64,000 nucleotides of DNA from an uncultured Clostridia bacterium (lineage in GTDB: Bacteria > Bacillota > Clostridia > Oscillospirales > Acutalibacteraceae), in the NCBI GenBank assembly GCA_937884995.1, contig CAKZZL010000038.1, forward strand, positions 54,668 through 118,667, written 5' to 3'. A model generated the notes under the pieces. The model did not search any database. It saw nothing but the letters and a program-made list of their open reading frames with translations, and had not been told where the DNA came from. Positions 44,401-52,914 of the stretch are shown here, piece by piece. The position numbers were made by a program, and so were the translations under genes. How positions within the stretch are numbered: position 1 is the stretch's first letter; the number at the start of each line of letters is the position of its first letter.

Positions 44401-46338
44401 ATGGGAATGACAATAACTCAGAAATTAATTAAAAGTCACCTTGTAAGCGGTGAAATGATTCCCGGAACGCAAGTAGGTCTCAAGATTGATCAGACATTGA
44501 CTCAGGATGCAACCGGAACAATGGCATATCTAGAGCTAGAATCTATGGATATTGACAGAGTTAAGACTGAATTATCTGTTGCATATATTGATCATAATAC
44601 TCTTCAGACCGGATTTGAAAACGCCGATGACCACAGATTCATACAAAGTGTAGCAAAGAAAAGAGGCATACGTTTTTCGAGACCCGGTAACGGTATCTGT
44701 CACCAGGTACATCTTGAAAGATTCGGAAAACCCGGTAAAACTCTCATAGGGTCTGACAGCCATACTCCGACAGGCGGAGGAATAGGCATGTTTGCCATGG
44801 GTGCAGGCGGACTTGATGTTGCAGTTGCCATGGGCGGCGGCACATATTATATAACAATGCCGAAAGTAGTAAAAGTTAACTTAAGCGGAAAACTCAATCC
44901 ATGGGTTGCTGCAAAAGATGTAATTCTTGAAGTATTAAGAATTGAGACTGTTAAGGGCGGTGTAGGCAAAGTATTTGAGTATTGCGGCGAAGGAGTAAAA
45001 AGCTTATCTGTTCCCGAAAGAGCTACAATAACAAATATGGGCGCAGAGCTTGGCGCAACAACATCCGTATTCCCTTCTGATGAAGTTACTAAAGATTTCT
45101 TAAAAGCTCAGAAAAGAGAAGAAGACTGGATTGAGCTAAAAGCAGATCCGGATGCTGTATATGATGAAGAAATCTCAATTGACCTTTCTTCACTGGTTCC
45201 TATGGCTGCACAGCCTCATATGCCCGACAGAGTAAAATCAGTAAGCGAAATAGGCAAGATAAAGGTTGACCAAGTATGTATTGGTTCCTGCACTAACTCT
45301 TCCCTTCTCGATATGATGAAAGTTGCTGCAATACTTAAAGGTAAAACTGTTTGCCCGACAGTCAGTCTTTCAATAGCCCCGGGTTCAAAACAAGTTCTTA
45401 ACATGATCGCCAAAAACGGCGCTTTGTCAGATATGATAGATGCAGGCGCAAGAATACTCGAAAGTGCATGCGGTCCTTGCATCGGAATGGGTCAGTCACC
45501 TAATTCAAAAGGAATATCACTCAGAACGTTCAACAGAAACTTTGAAGGCAGGTCCGGCACAAAAGATGCGGGCATATACCTTGTAAGCCCGGAAGTAGCT
45601 GCGGCATCTGCTCTTACAGGTTATCTCACCGATCCGAGAGAACTCGGTGAATTTCCGGTTATAGAACTGGCTGATGAGTTCATCATAAATGATAATATGA
45701 TTGAGCTTCCCGCATCTCCGGAAGAAGCAAAAGATCTTGAAATACTATATGGTCCGAATATTAAACCGTTCCCGAGTTCGAGTCCTTTAGAGGATTCAAT
45801 AGAAGCCAAGGCTATATTAAAAGTCGGTGACGATATTACAACAGACCATATAATGCCTGCAGGAGCAAAAATACTGCCTTACAGAAGCAATATACCTTAT
45901 CTTTCAAAATTCTGTTTTGCCGTTTGTGATGAAAGCTTTTCTGAAAGAATCAAGGCTGAAGGCAAAGGTTTTATAATCGGCGGAGCAAATTACGGACAAG
46001 GTTCGTCACGTGAACATGCCGCATTAGTTCCTCTATATCTCGGTGTTAAAGCAGTAATTACAAAATCATTCGCAAGAATTCATTGTGCAAATCTTATCAA
46101 TGCAGGTATTCTTCCTTTGAACTTCGTTAATCCAGATGATTATGACAAGTTAGACCAAGGCGATGAATTATGCCTTGTGGATGTTAAAGATTCAATTATC
46201 AATGACTCCCCTGTCACCCTCAAGAACATCACAAAAGATGAGTCATATGAGCTTAAATATGATCTTTCACAAAGACAAAAAGATATAATAATCGCAGGCG
46301 GACTGCTAAACTACACAAAAGAATCTACGAGGAGATAA
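44401..46338 (+). CDS. acn: Aconitate hydratase
   Basis: A 645-residue iron-sulfur enzyme converting citrate to isocitrate. The [4Fe-4S] cysteines are in GSCTNSS and ACGPCIGMG; substrate residues are in IGSDSHTPTGGGIG and the C-terminal swivel domain has YGQGSSREHAALVPLYLG. The length fits the short, mitochondrial-like class common in Clostridia, with the swivel fused at the C-terminus. The ribosome site GAGGAG lies 13 bases before the ATG at 44401, which is far; an ATG two codons later is no better. It begins an operon with icd (4 bases later) and rex. Confidence 0.93.
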   Translation: MGMTITQKLIKSHLVSGEMIPGTQVGLKIDQTLTQDATGTMAYLELESMDIDRVKTELSVAYIDHNTLQTGFENADDHRFIQSVAKKRGIRFSRPGNGICHQVHLERFGKPGKTLIGSDSHTPTGGGIGMFAMGAGGLDVAVAMGGGTYYITMPKVVKVNLSGKLNPWVAAKDVILEVLRIETVKGGVGKVFEYCGEGVKSLSVPERATITNMGAELGATTSVFPSDEVTKDFLKAQKREEDWIELKADPDAVYDEEISIDLSSLVPMAAQPHMPDRVKSVSEIGKIKVDQVCIGSCTNSSLLDMMKVAAILKGKTVCPTVSLSIAPGSKQVLNMIAKNGALSDMIDAGARILESACGPCIGMGQSPNSKGISLRTFNRNFEGRSGTKDAGIYLVSPEVAAASALTGYLTDPRELGEFPVIELADEFIINDNMIELPASPEEAKDLEILYGPNIKPFPSSSPLEDSIEAKAILKVGDDITTDHIMPAGAKILPYRSNIPYLSKFCFAVCDESFSERIKAEGKGFIIGGANYGQGSSREHAALVPLYLGVKAVITKSFARIHCANLINAGILPLNFVNPDDYDKLDQGDELCLVDVKDSIINDSPVTLKNITKDESYELKYDLSQRQKDIIIAGGLLNYTKESTRR

Positions 46339-46342
46339 ATAA

Positions 46343-47515
46343 ATGGAAAAACAAATACAGGAAGCTTTGGCTAAGTTTGAAAGTTTGGTCAGAGAACAGC
46401 TTGAAAGAAACGAAAGAATAAAAGCTACAAAAGAATTCACAGACTTTGATAATCTTGACAAAATTGTCATAGGTGTATGCGGCGGAGATGGTATCGGCCC
46501 CATTATAACCAAAGAATCAGCAAGAGTTCTTGAATATATGCTCAAAGATGAAGTTGAATCCGGAAGAATCGTATTCAAATATATAGACGGATTAACAATT
46601 GAAAACCGTGTAAAGGTTATGAAAGCAATCCCGGACGATGTTCTGGAAGAACTGAAAGAATGTCATGTCATATTAAAGGGTCCTACAACTACACCTCAGG
46701 CAGGAGATAAATGGCCGAATATAGAAAGTGCAAACGTTGCAATGCGTAAAGCACTTGACCTTTTTGCAAATGTCCGTCCCGTAAAGCTTCCCGACCAAGG
46801 CGTTGACTGGACCTTCTTCCGCGAAAATACAGAAGGTGCTTATGCAGTTGGCTCTAAGGGTGTCAATGTCACAGACGAACTTGCAATGGACTTTGTTGTA
46901 TGCACAAGCGAAGGAACTGAAAGAATTGCAAAAATTGCTTATGAATATGCAAGAAAGAACCATAAAGACAGAGTATCTATTATAAATAAAGCCAATGTCA
47001 TCAAGACAACTGATGGTAAATTCTTAAATATATGTAAGGAAATCGGTAAAGATTATCCCGAAATTACAACTGATGAGTGGTATATAGATATAACAACCGC
47101 AAAGCTTATCGACCAGAAAAGACGAAAAGATTTCAAAGTATTCATTCTTCCTAATCTTTATGGTGATATTATTACAGACGAAGCAGCAGAATTCCAGGGC
47201 GGCGTAGGTACAGCAGGAAGCGCAAATATAGGTAAAAAGTATGCTATGTTTGAAGCTATTCATGGTTCAGCTCCCCGTATGATAAAAGAAGGAAGAGGTC
47301 AATATGCAGATCCTTGCTCCATGCTCAGAGCAACTGTTATGCTTTTATCCCATATAGGAAAGCAGGAAGAAGCTGACATTCTAGAAAGAGCGCTTGATAT
47401 TTGTATGCTTGAGGAAAAGAAACTTACTATTACAGGCCGTTCTGACGGAGCTACATGTTCACAATTTGGTGAATATGTAATGGAAACAGTCAGGAAATTA
47501 TATAAACAAAGGTGA
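46343..47515 (+). CDS. icd: Isocitrate/isopropylmalate dehydrogenase-family enzyme, probably isocitrate dehydrogenase
   Basis: A 390-residue beta-decarboxylating dehydrogenase. The family marks GGDGIGPIITKES, KGPTTTP, FRENTEGAYA, YGDIITDEAAEFQGGVGTAGSANIG and AIHGSAPRM are present. Its place directly after aconitase and before rex argues for isocitrate rather than isopropylmalate. A roughly 40-residue N-terminal helical extension precedes the first strand. The cofactor-selecting position after HGSAP is Arg-Met, unlike the Lys-Tyr of the E. coli NADP enzyme or the Asp-Ile of classic NAD enzymes, so specificity is not clear. Product 2-oxoglutarate supplies glutamate. Confidence 0.85.
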   Translation: MEKQIQEALAKFESLVREQLERNERIKATKEFTDFDNLDKIVIGVCGGDGIGPIITKESARVLEYMLKDEVESGRIVFKYIDGLTIENRVKVMKAIPDDVLEELKECHVILKGPTTTPQAGDKWPNIESANVAMRKALDLFANVRPVKLPDQGVDWTFFRENTEGAYAVGSKGVNVTDELAMDFVVCTSEGTERIAKIAYEYARKNHKDRVSIINKANVIKTTDGKFLNICKEIGKDYPEITTDEWYIDITTAKLIDQKRRKDFKVFILPNLYGDIITDEAAEFQGGVGTAGSANIGKKYAMFEAIHGSAPRMIKEGRGQYADPCSMLRATVMLLSHIGKQEEADILERALDICMLEEKKLTITGRSDGATCSQFGEYVMETVRKLYKQR

Positions 47516-47520
47516 AGACG

Positions 47521-48153
47521 ATGTCAAAAAATGATGTATCTATATCCGTAATCAAAAGATTACCAAGATATTACAGATTCCTTGGCGAGCTTAAAGACCA
47601 GGGCATGGTAAGAATTTCGTCTAAAGATCTTTCCACCCGAATGGGACTCACTGCATCGCAAATTCGTCAGGATTTTAATTGTTTCGGCGGTTTTGGACAG
47701 CAGGGATACGGATATAATATAGAAAGTCTCTATAGCGAAATAGGTTCAATTCTTGGTGTGAATATACAGAAAAAAGCTATTCTTATAGGCGCAGGTAATC
47801 TTGGTAAAGCTATTTCCGAGCATATGCATTTTGAAAAGCGCGGATTCAACCTTATTGGCATTTTCGATAAAAACTCAGCTTTATCAGGTCAGATTCTGAG
47901 AGGTCTTCCGGTAAGACACACAGACGGATTATATGATTTTTGCAAAGACAATAAACCTGAAATTGCAGTATTATGTATACCTAACACTGCTGCACAGGAA
48001 CTTGTCGGACAACTCATTGATCTTGGTATTAATGGCTTTTGGAACTTCAGCCACTTTGACATAGCTTCAAATTACTCAAATATTGCTGTTGAAAATGTTC
48101 ATTTAAGCGACAGTTTGATGACTTTAAGTTATCAGGTGGAAAACATTAAATAA
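47521..48153 (+). CDS. rex: Redox-sensing transcriptional repressor Rex
   Basis: A 210-residue dimeric repressor that leaves DNA when the NADH/NAD ratio rises. The N-terminal winged helix (VIKRLPRYYRFL; ASQIRQDFNCFGGFGQQGYGY) and the Rossmann domain (ILIGAGNLGKA; GIFDKN) are typical. The start is the ATG at 47521 with AAAGGTGA upstream; the GTG at 47512 is part of that ribosome site. Co-transcription with acn and icd places the NADH sensor in the operon that makes 2-oxoglutarate. Confidence 0.95.
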   Translation: MSKNDVSISVIKRLPRYYRFLGELKDQGMVRISSKDLSTRMGLTASQIRQDFNCFGGFGQQGYGYNIESLYSEIGSILGVNIQKKAILIGAGNLGKAISEHMHFEKRGFNLIGIFDKNSALSGQILRGLPVRHTDGLYDFCKDNKPEIAVLCIPNTAAQELVGQLIDLGINGFWNFSHFDIASNYSNIAVENVHLSDSLMTLSYQVENIK

Positions 48154-48155
48154 GT

Positions 48156-48183
48156 AAAAGCGGCATTTTATGTCGCTTTTTGT
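48156..48183 (+). terminator. Terminator of acn-icd-rex
   Basis: AAAAGCGGCA (48156-48165) pairs with TGTCGCTTTT (48171-48180) around TTTTA, followed by TGTTT. The next gene has no obvious promoter, so some read-through is likely. Confidence 0.8.
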
Positions 48184-48198
48184 TTAGGAGATCTTTTT

Positions 48199-48873
48199 GT
48201 GAAAGTAATAGGTCATATATTCAACAACTATGATGAGAAATTCGGGATACCCAGACAAAGCGGAATAGTAAATAACATATCAAAGATAAGTTTTGAAGAT
48301 GAGTTTAATAATTATTCATTCTTCAAAGGTCTGGAAGAATTCTCATATATATGGTTAATCTGGGAATTTTCGGAAAATACAGATAAAGATTACAAGGCAA
48401 TGGTGCGACCCCCAAAACTCGGAGGCAATGAGAAGAAAGGCGTTTTTGCGACTCGCTCCCCTTTCAGACCAAACAGTATAGGAATATCATCCGTAAAAGT
48501 TACAAAGATTTCCAATGAAAATAACAAAATCGAAATATATGTAGAGGGAGCAGACATTAAAAACGGCACTCCTATATTGGATATCAAGCCTTATCTTCCA
48601 TATACAGATATACATTCTGATGCGACAAACGGTTTTGCAGACAGTGATATAAAAGCAAAATATGATGTTTGCATAAAAATAAATGACATTACACTTCCCT
48701 GCAAGCTGTTATCTGAAATAGCAGATGTACTTGGTCAAAATCCTGCACCGGGATACAAGGATAAGGATAAAGGCGCGTATAAGATATATTATGCAGGATT
48801 AAATATTGAATATCTTCTGGATAATAATCAAATTTGCATTAAAAAAATTTATAAAACCAATGATTTCAAATAG
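48199..48873 (+). CDS. trmO: TrmO-type tRNA t6A37 N6-methyltransferase
   Basis: A 224-residue protein of the TsaA/TrmO family, which methylates threonylcarbamoyladenosine-37 in tRNA-Thr in E. coli. The family core GVFATRSPFRPNSIGIS and GTPILDIKPYLPYTD are clear, and the C-terminal NPAPGYKDKDKGAYKI region follows. It begins with GTG behind TAGGAG, shortly after the rex terminator. The substrate assignment is by family. Confidence 0.9.
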   Translation: MKVIGHIFNNYDEKFGIPRQSGIVNNISKISFEDEFNNYSFFKGLEEFSYIWLIWEFSENTDKDYKAMVRPPKLGGNEKKGVFATRSPFRPNSIGISSVKVTKISNENNKIEIYVEGADIKNGTPILDIKPYLPYTDIHSDATNGFADSDIKAKYDVCIKINDITLPCKLLSEIADVLGQNPAPGYKDKDKGAYKIYYAGLNIEYLLDNNQICIKKIYKTNDFK

Positions 48874-48953
48874 TTATTAGATATATTATAGACGTAATGG
48901 TTATTTCAACGCCCATGGAATAGATAAATTTATTTAAAATTTTGAAAAGAATA

Positions 48954-48985
48954 CCGCCCTGCTATCTAAGTTAGCAGAGCGGCTT
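48954..48985. terminator. Bidirectional terminator-like hairpin
   Basis: CCGCCCTGCTA and TAGCAGAGCGG pair with one mismatch around TCTAAGT; the plus side continues CTTTTAC and the minus side TATTCTTTTC. It can end trmO and the minus-strand remnant at 49051-49301. Confidence 0.7.
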
Positions 48986-49050
48986 TTACATATATTCTAT
49001 AATAATTTGTTTTTTGAAGACCGACAATTAGATTCGCGTTTGATTAATTA

Positions 49051-49301
49051 TCAAACAGCTTCGTAAGTCTTTTTATTCTTCTTACGTTTCGGAATGGTTA
49101 TAAGCGAGGTTCCTATGATACCTACTGCAAGACCGTCTATAGCAGCAAGAGCAAGATATCCGTTGCTGATTGTGAATGCTGTGTAAGAATTCTCGTCCGT
49201 ATTCCAGAAGATATAGATACCGCATTTTTTATCTTTATACTTTTCCTGTTTCAAGGCAATGCAGAGTAATACTGTCAAACTATTGTTTTAGATTTTACCA
49301 T
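49051..49301 (-). pseudogene. Small membrane protein gene, probably frameshifted
   Basis: I do not recognise this gene. A GGGGA ribosome site precedes an ATG at 49301 encoding MVKSKTIV, then TGA stops it. One added base there would continue into an open frame with a hydrophobic start (LTVLLCIAL), a middle KQEKYKDKKCGIYIFWN segment, a second hydrophobic helix (YLALAAIDGLAVGIIGTSL) and a basic tail (PKRKKNKKTYEAV). The intact ancestor would be about 83 residues with two membrane segments. The downstream frame alone could start at TTG 49278, but no ribosome site supports this. Confidence 0.45.
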
Positions 49302-49321
49302 AGTTCCCCGTGCGAAACAAG

Positions 49322-49405
49322 TTAACTGGCATGAAAATGTGCACTGCATTTGAATGCTTTTCTCATCCTTGCATACAGTAATCTTGCAACAGCCTTATTA
49401 ATCAT
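49322..49405 (-). other. Possible small gene or gene remnant
   Basis: ATG at 49405 opens a 27-residue frame (starting MINKAVARLLYARMRKAFKC) that stops 20 bases before the next start codon at 49301. The composition is protein-like and basic, and the frame is open a further 20-odd codons upstream, but there is no ribosome site and no recognised homologue. It may be debris from the same decayed unit as 49051-49301. Confidence 0.25.
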
Positions 49406-49441
49406 CAAAGTCAAAAAGATTTTCGTTTTTTTAGATAGTTA

Positions 49442-49470
49442 TTGCTTATAAAATTTAATTTTGATAAAAT
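49442..49470 (+). promoter_or_regulatory. Promoter of the helicase-NUDIX pair
   Basis: TTGCTT (49442-49447), a 17-base spacer and TAAAAT (49465-49470), followed by AAAGGAG and the start codons at 49503/49506. Confidence 0.65.
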
Positions 49471-49502
49471 ATTTTCAGCGAAAATATAAAAAAAGGAGAG
49501 CA

Positions 49503-52427
49503 ATGATGGATAAAAACACCGCAATTGAAATATTGAACGGAGCTTCTACTGCATTTATAGATGGCAGTAGTTCTTCCAATACCTTATACCGTCCTCAGTT
49601 TATATCCAATAACTTTAAGGAAGGCCATAAGGTTTTATCCACCATTGAATATGAACTTTCTAATTGCGAAGAATTTGCTATAAGCGTTGCCTTCATTACC
49701 ATGAATGGTATTGTTCCCCTATTACAAACATTAAGAGAACTTGAGTCTAATGGAAAGCATGGAAAAATTCTTACAACAGATTATTTAACATTTAGCGAAC
49801 CAAAGGCACTTGAAAAGCTCTCTCTATATAAAAACATTGAAATAAAAATGTACAATACAGACGGACAAACTGAAGGTTTCCATACAAAAGGCTATATTTT
49901 CAGATCTCAGGAGATTTATACAATAATTGTCGGCAGTTCCAATATCACACAAATGGCACTGACCAAAAACAAGGAATGGAATACACGAATTGTATCATCA
50001 GAAAACGGAGAATACGCTGATCAGGTCATTGATGAATTTAATTTGCTTTGGAATAGCAAAAATTCTAAAAAATATTCCGATTTTATTGAAGACTATAAAA
50101 CAAAATATGAGATAGTTAAAAAACAAAAAGAAGCCGTTCTAACATTAAATCCTACTCCTATTGACGCATATAAATTAACACCAAATGATATGCAGGTAGA
50201 GTTTGTTAACAGTATAAGAGAAATTAGAAGAGCAGGAAAAACCAGAGCATTACTAATTTCTGCAACAGGAACAGGTAAAACATATGCTTCTGCTTTTAGC
50301 TTGAGAGATTATAATCCTGATAGAGCATTATTTATTGTCCATAGAGAAACTATTGCAAAGCAAGCTAAGGAAAGTTTTGAAAAAGTTTTCGGCAACACAA
50401 AAACCTATGGTATTCTTTCTGGTATGCATAAAAATTATGATGAAGATTTTATTTTTGCCACCATGAACATGATGGCAAAAGAAGAAACCTGGTCTCACTT
50501 TAAGGATGATCAATTTGATACAATTATCATTGACGAAGTACATAGAGCCGGTGCTGAAAGCTATCAAAAAATCATAAATCATTTTAAGCCAAAGTTCTGG
50601 CTTGGAATGACAGCAAGCCCTGACAGAACAGATGGATATGATATTTATTCCTTGTTTGATCACAATATAGCTTATGAAATTCGTCTGCAACAAGCTCTCG
50701 AAAATGACTTATTGTGCCCATTTCACTATTTTGGGATTTCTGAATTAGAAGTAAATGGTAAGGCCATTGATGATAATTCTGATTTTAGATATTTGACTTC
50801 AGAACAACGAGTTGAGCACATTATAGATCAGCTTACATATTTTGGATATTGTGGCTCAAGACCGAAGGGACTTATTTTCTGCAGCCGGAAAGACGAAGCA
50901 AAGATTCTTTCTGAAGAATTTAATAAACGTGGTTTTAAAACTGTATTTCTTTCCGGTGATGACAGCCAAGAATATAGAGAATCTTGTATAGACAGACTAC
51001 AATCTAATTCTAGTGAAAGAGACGATTATATAGAATATATTTTTACAATTGATATTTTTAACGAAGGCGTTGATATACCAGACATTAACCAAATTGTTAT
51101 GCTTCGTCCTACTCAAAGTCCTATAATTTTTATACAGCAACTAGGTCGAGGCCTTAGAAAATCCAAAGGCAAAGATTATGTAATTGTTCTGGATTTCATC
51201 GGCAACTATGCCAATAACTTTATGATTCCAATAGCACTATCAGGAGATAGAAGCTATAACAAAGATACAATCAGGAGATATGTACGTGAAGGTGCACGTG
51301 TCATACCTGGAAGTTCTACAATTCACTTTGATGAAATTTCAAAAAGAAGGATTTATTCATCAATAGATAACGCTCGGACAAATGATATCAAGCTTTTTAG
51401 AGATTTATATACATCACTTAAATTTAAGCTTGGACGCATTCCTTCAATTCTTGATTTCAAGAATTATGGTTCAATTGATGTCATTAAAATATTTAACAAA
51501 TGTGGCTCATATTATAACTTCTTAGTAAAGTATGATAACGAATATGATATTAGACTAACTTCAGCTGAAGAAAATATAATTGAATATATGTCTAAAAAAT
51601 TAGTTCAATATAAAAGAGTTCACGAACTTGCGTTGTTAAACGAGCTAATAAATAATAACGATGTTATTAGTAACTACCCATTATTATTAAAAAGCCAATA
51701 TAGCCTTACATTATCAAAAATTGTTGAATCTTCTGTTATAGATAATTTAACAAATCTTTTTCCAAAAGACGATGAAAGGAAAAAATATACTGATTGTATT
51801 TTAATTCAGAAAGATAGTTTTGGAAATTACAAACTATCCAATCAATTTAGCCAATTGTTAAGAGATACCACATTTAAAAATATGGTAAAAGAATTAATTG
51901 AATTTGGTATAGACAGATACAAAGATAATTATGCAGAACCGTATAAAGATACTAGCTTTCAGCTTTATCAAAAATATACATACGAAGATGTTGCACGACT
52001 TTTAGGTTGGAAAAGAAATCCTAACGCTCAAAATATAGGTGGCTATTTCTATGACTCACCTACAAAAACACTTCCCGTATTTATAAATTATCAAAAAGAA
52101 GAAAATGCTATAGCATACGAAGACAGATTTATTAATGAAAATAAACTTATAGCATTATCAAAACATCCAAGAAAAATAGATTCTTCCGATGTTAAACACA
52201 TGTATAAAATCGGCGAAGATGAAAAGGACAATAGAATTTTCTTATTTGTAAGAAAAAATAAAGACGATAATGAAGCGAAGGAATTCTATTTTCTTGGCGA
52301 AATCTATGCTGAAGGAACTCCAAGAGCTATACGCATGAAAAAAACTAATGATGATGCATTCGAAATAGATTATCGTTTAGATGTTACTGTAAGAAGTGAT
52401 ATTTATGACTATATCGTGAGAGATTAA
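49503..52427 (+). CDS. PLD-domain superfamily II helicase with DUF3427 domain
   Basis: A 974-residue protein built of three parts. The N-terminal phospholipase-D-like domain has H127-T-K129 and GSSN (144-147), but the usual HKD aspartate is replaced, so nuclease activity is uncertain. The helicase core follows with Walker A SATGTGKT (253-260), DEVH (344-347), MTASPDRTDG and the QLGRGLRKSKGKDYV motif VI. The C-terminal third matches DUF3427 (YTYEDVARLLGWKRN; GGYFYDSPTKTLPVFINY; FLFVRKNKDDNEAKEFYFLGE). The family is widespread but poorly characterised; DNA repair, restriction or phage defence are all plausible. Two ATGs (49503, 49506) sit behind AAAGGAG. A NUDIX gene follows 5 bases later. Its left flank is decayed gene debris, suggesting a variable spot. 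Confidence 0.85.
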   Translation: MMDKNTAIEILNGASTAFIDGSSSSNTLYRPQFISNNFKEGHKVLSTIEYELSNCEEFAISVAFITMNGIVPLLQTLRELESNGKHGKILTTDYLTFSEPKALEKLSLYKNIEIKMYNTDGQTEGFHTKGYIFRSQEIYTIIVGSSNITQMALTKNKEWNTRIVSSENGEYADQVIDEFNLLWNSKNSKKYSDFIEDYKTKYEIVKKQKEAVLTLNPTPIDAYKLTPNDMQVEFVNSIREIRRAGKTRALLISATGTGKTYASAFSLRDYNPDRALFIVHRETIAKQAKESFEKVFGNTKTYGILSGMHKNYDEDFIFATMNMMAKEETWSHFKDDQFDTIIIDEVHRAGAESYQKIINHFKPKFWLGMTASPDRTDGYDIYSLFDHNIAYEIRLQQALENDLLCPFHYFGISELEVNGKAIDDNSDFRYLTSEQRVEHIIDQLTYFGYCGSRPKGLIFCSRKDEAKILSEEFNKRGFKTVFLSGDDSQEYRESCIDRLQSNSSERDDYIEYIFTIDIFNEGVDIPDINQIVMLRPTQSPIIFIQQLGRGLRKSKGKDYVIVLDFIGNYANNFMIPIALSGDRSYNKDTIRRYVREGARVIPGSSTIHFDEISKRRIYSSIDNARTNDIKLFRDLYTSLKFKLGRIPSILDFKNYGSIDVIKIFNKCGSYYNFLVKYDNEYDIRLTSAEENIIEYMSKKLVQYKRVHELALLNELINNNDVISNYPLLLKSQYSLTLSKIVESSVIDNLTNLFPKDDERKKYTDCILIQKDSFGNYKLSNQFSQLLRDTTFKNMVKELIEFGIDRYKDNYAEPYKDTSFQLYQKYTYEDVARLLGWKRNPNAQNIGGYFYDSPTKTLPVFINYQKEENAIAYEDRFINENKLIALSKHPRKIDSSDVKHMYKIGEDEKDNRIFLFVRKNKDDNEAKEFYFLGEIYAEGTPRAIRMKKTNDDAFEIDYRLDVTVRSDIYDYIVRD

Positions 52428-52432
52428 AAAAT

Positions 52433-52819
52433 ATGAAGACTATTAATGTTGTTGCTGCCGTAATAAAAAAAGACAATATGATATTTTCAACGGCAAGAGG
52501 CTACGGTGATTTCAAAGGGAAATGGGAGTTCCCTGGCGGAAAAATTGAAGCCGGCGAAACTCCGGAAGAAGCCTTAAAAAGAGAAATTAAAGAAGAACTT
52601 GATACAAGTATATCTGTAAATTCACTTATAGATACCATAGAGTATGATTATCCAAATTTTCATCTCTCGATGAGATGTTATTGGTGTGAAATAGTTAGCG
52701 GAAAGCTTATCTTAAAAGAGGCTGAAGATGCCAAATGGCTTTCAAAGGATGAACTTGATAACGTGGATTGGTTACCAGCCGATGAAAGTCTCATAAAAAA
52801 ATTAAAGACACAATTATGA
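52433..52819 (+). CDS. MutT-like NUDIX (deoxy)nucleoside triphosphate pyrophosphohydrolase
   Basis: A 128-residue NUDIX hydrolase. The box reads GGKIEAGETPEEALKREIKEELDT, in the order G-x5-E-x7-R-E-x2-E-E, with the preceding KGKWEFPGG typical of 8-oxo-dGTP diphosphatases. It is separated by only 5 bases from the helicase gene and shares its terminator, so the pair is one unit. The product could clean the nucleotide pool or act on a nucleotide linked to the helicase's function; this is inference. Confidence 0.9.
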   Translation: MKTINVVAAVIKKDNMIFSTARGYGDFKGKWEFPGGKIEAGETPEEALKREIKEELDTSISVNSLIDTIEYDYPNFHLSMRCYWCEIVSGKLILKEAEDAKWLSKDELDNVDWLPADESLIKKLKTQL

Positions 52820-52860
52820 CAAAAAGCCACCGAAACTAAATTCGGTGGCTGTCATTTTCT
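52816..52860. terminator. Bidirectional terminator after the NUDIX gene
   Basis: AGCCACCGAA (52825-52834) pairs with TTCGGTGGCT (52841-52850), with outer ATGAC/GTCAT pairing. The plus side continues GTCATTTTCT and the minus side TTTTTG, so it serves both the NUDIX gene and the mreB-like gene. Confidence 0.88.
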
Positions 52861-52914
52861 ATTATATAGTATGAAGAACTACCATTATTTATCAAAGTAC
52901 ATATGTCTTAGTTA

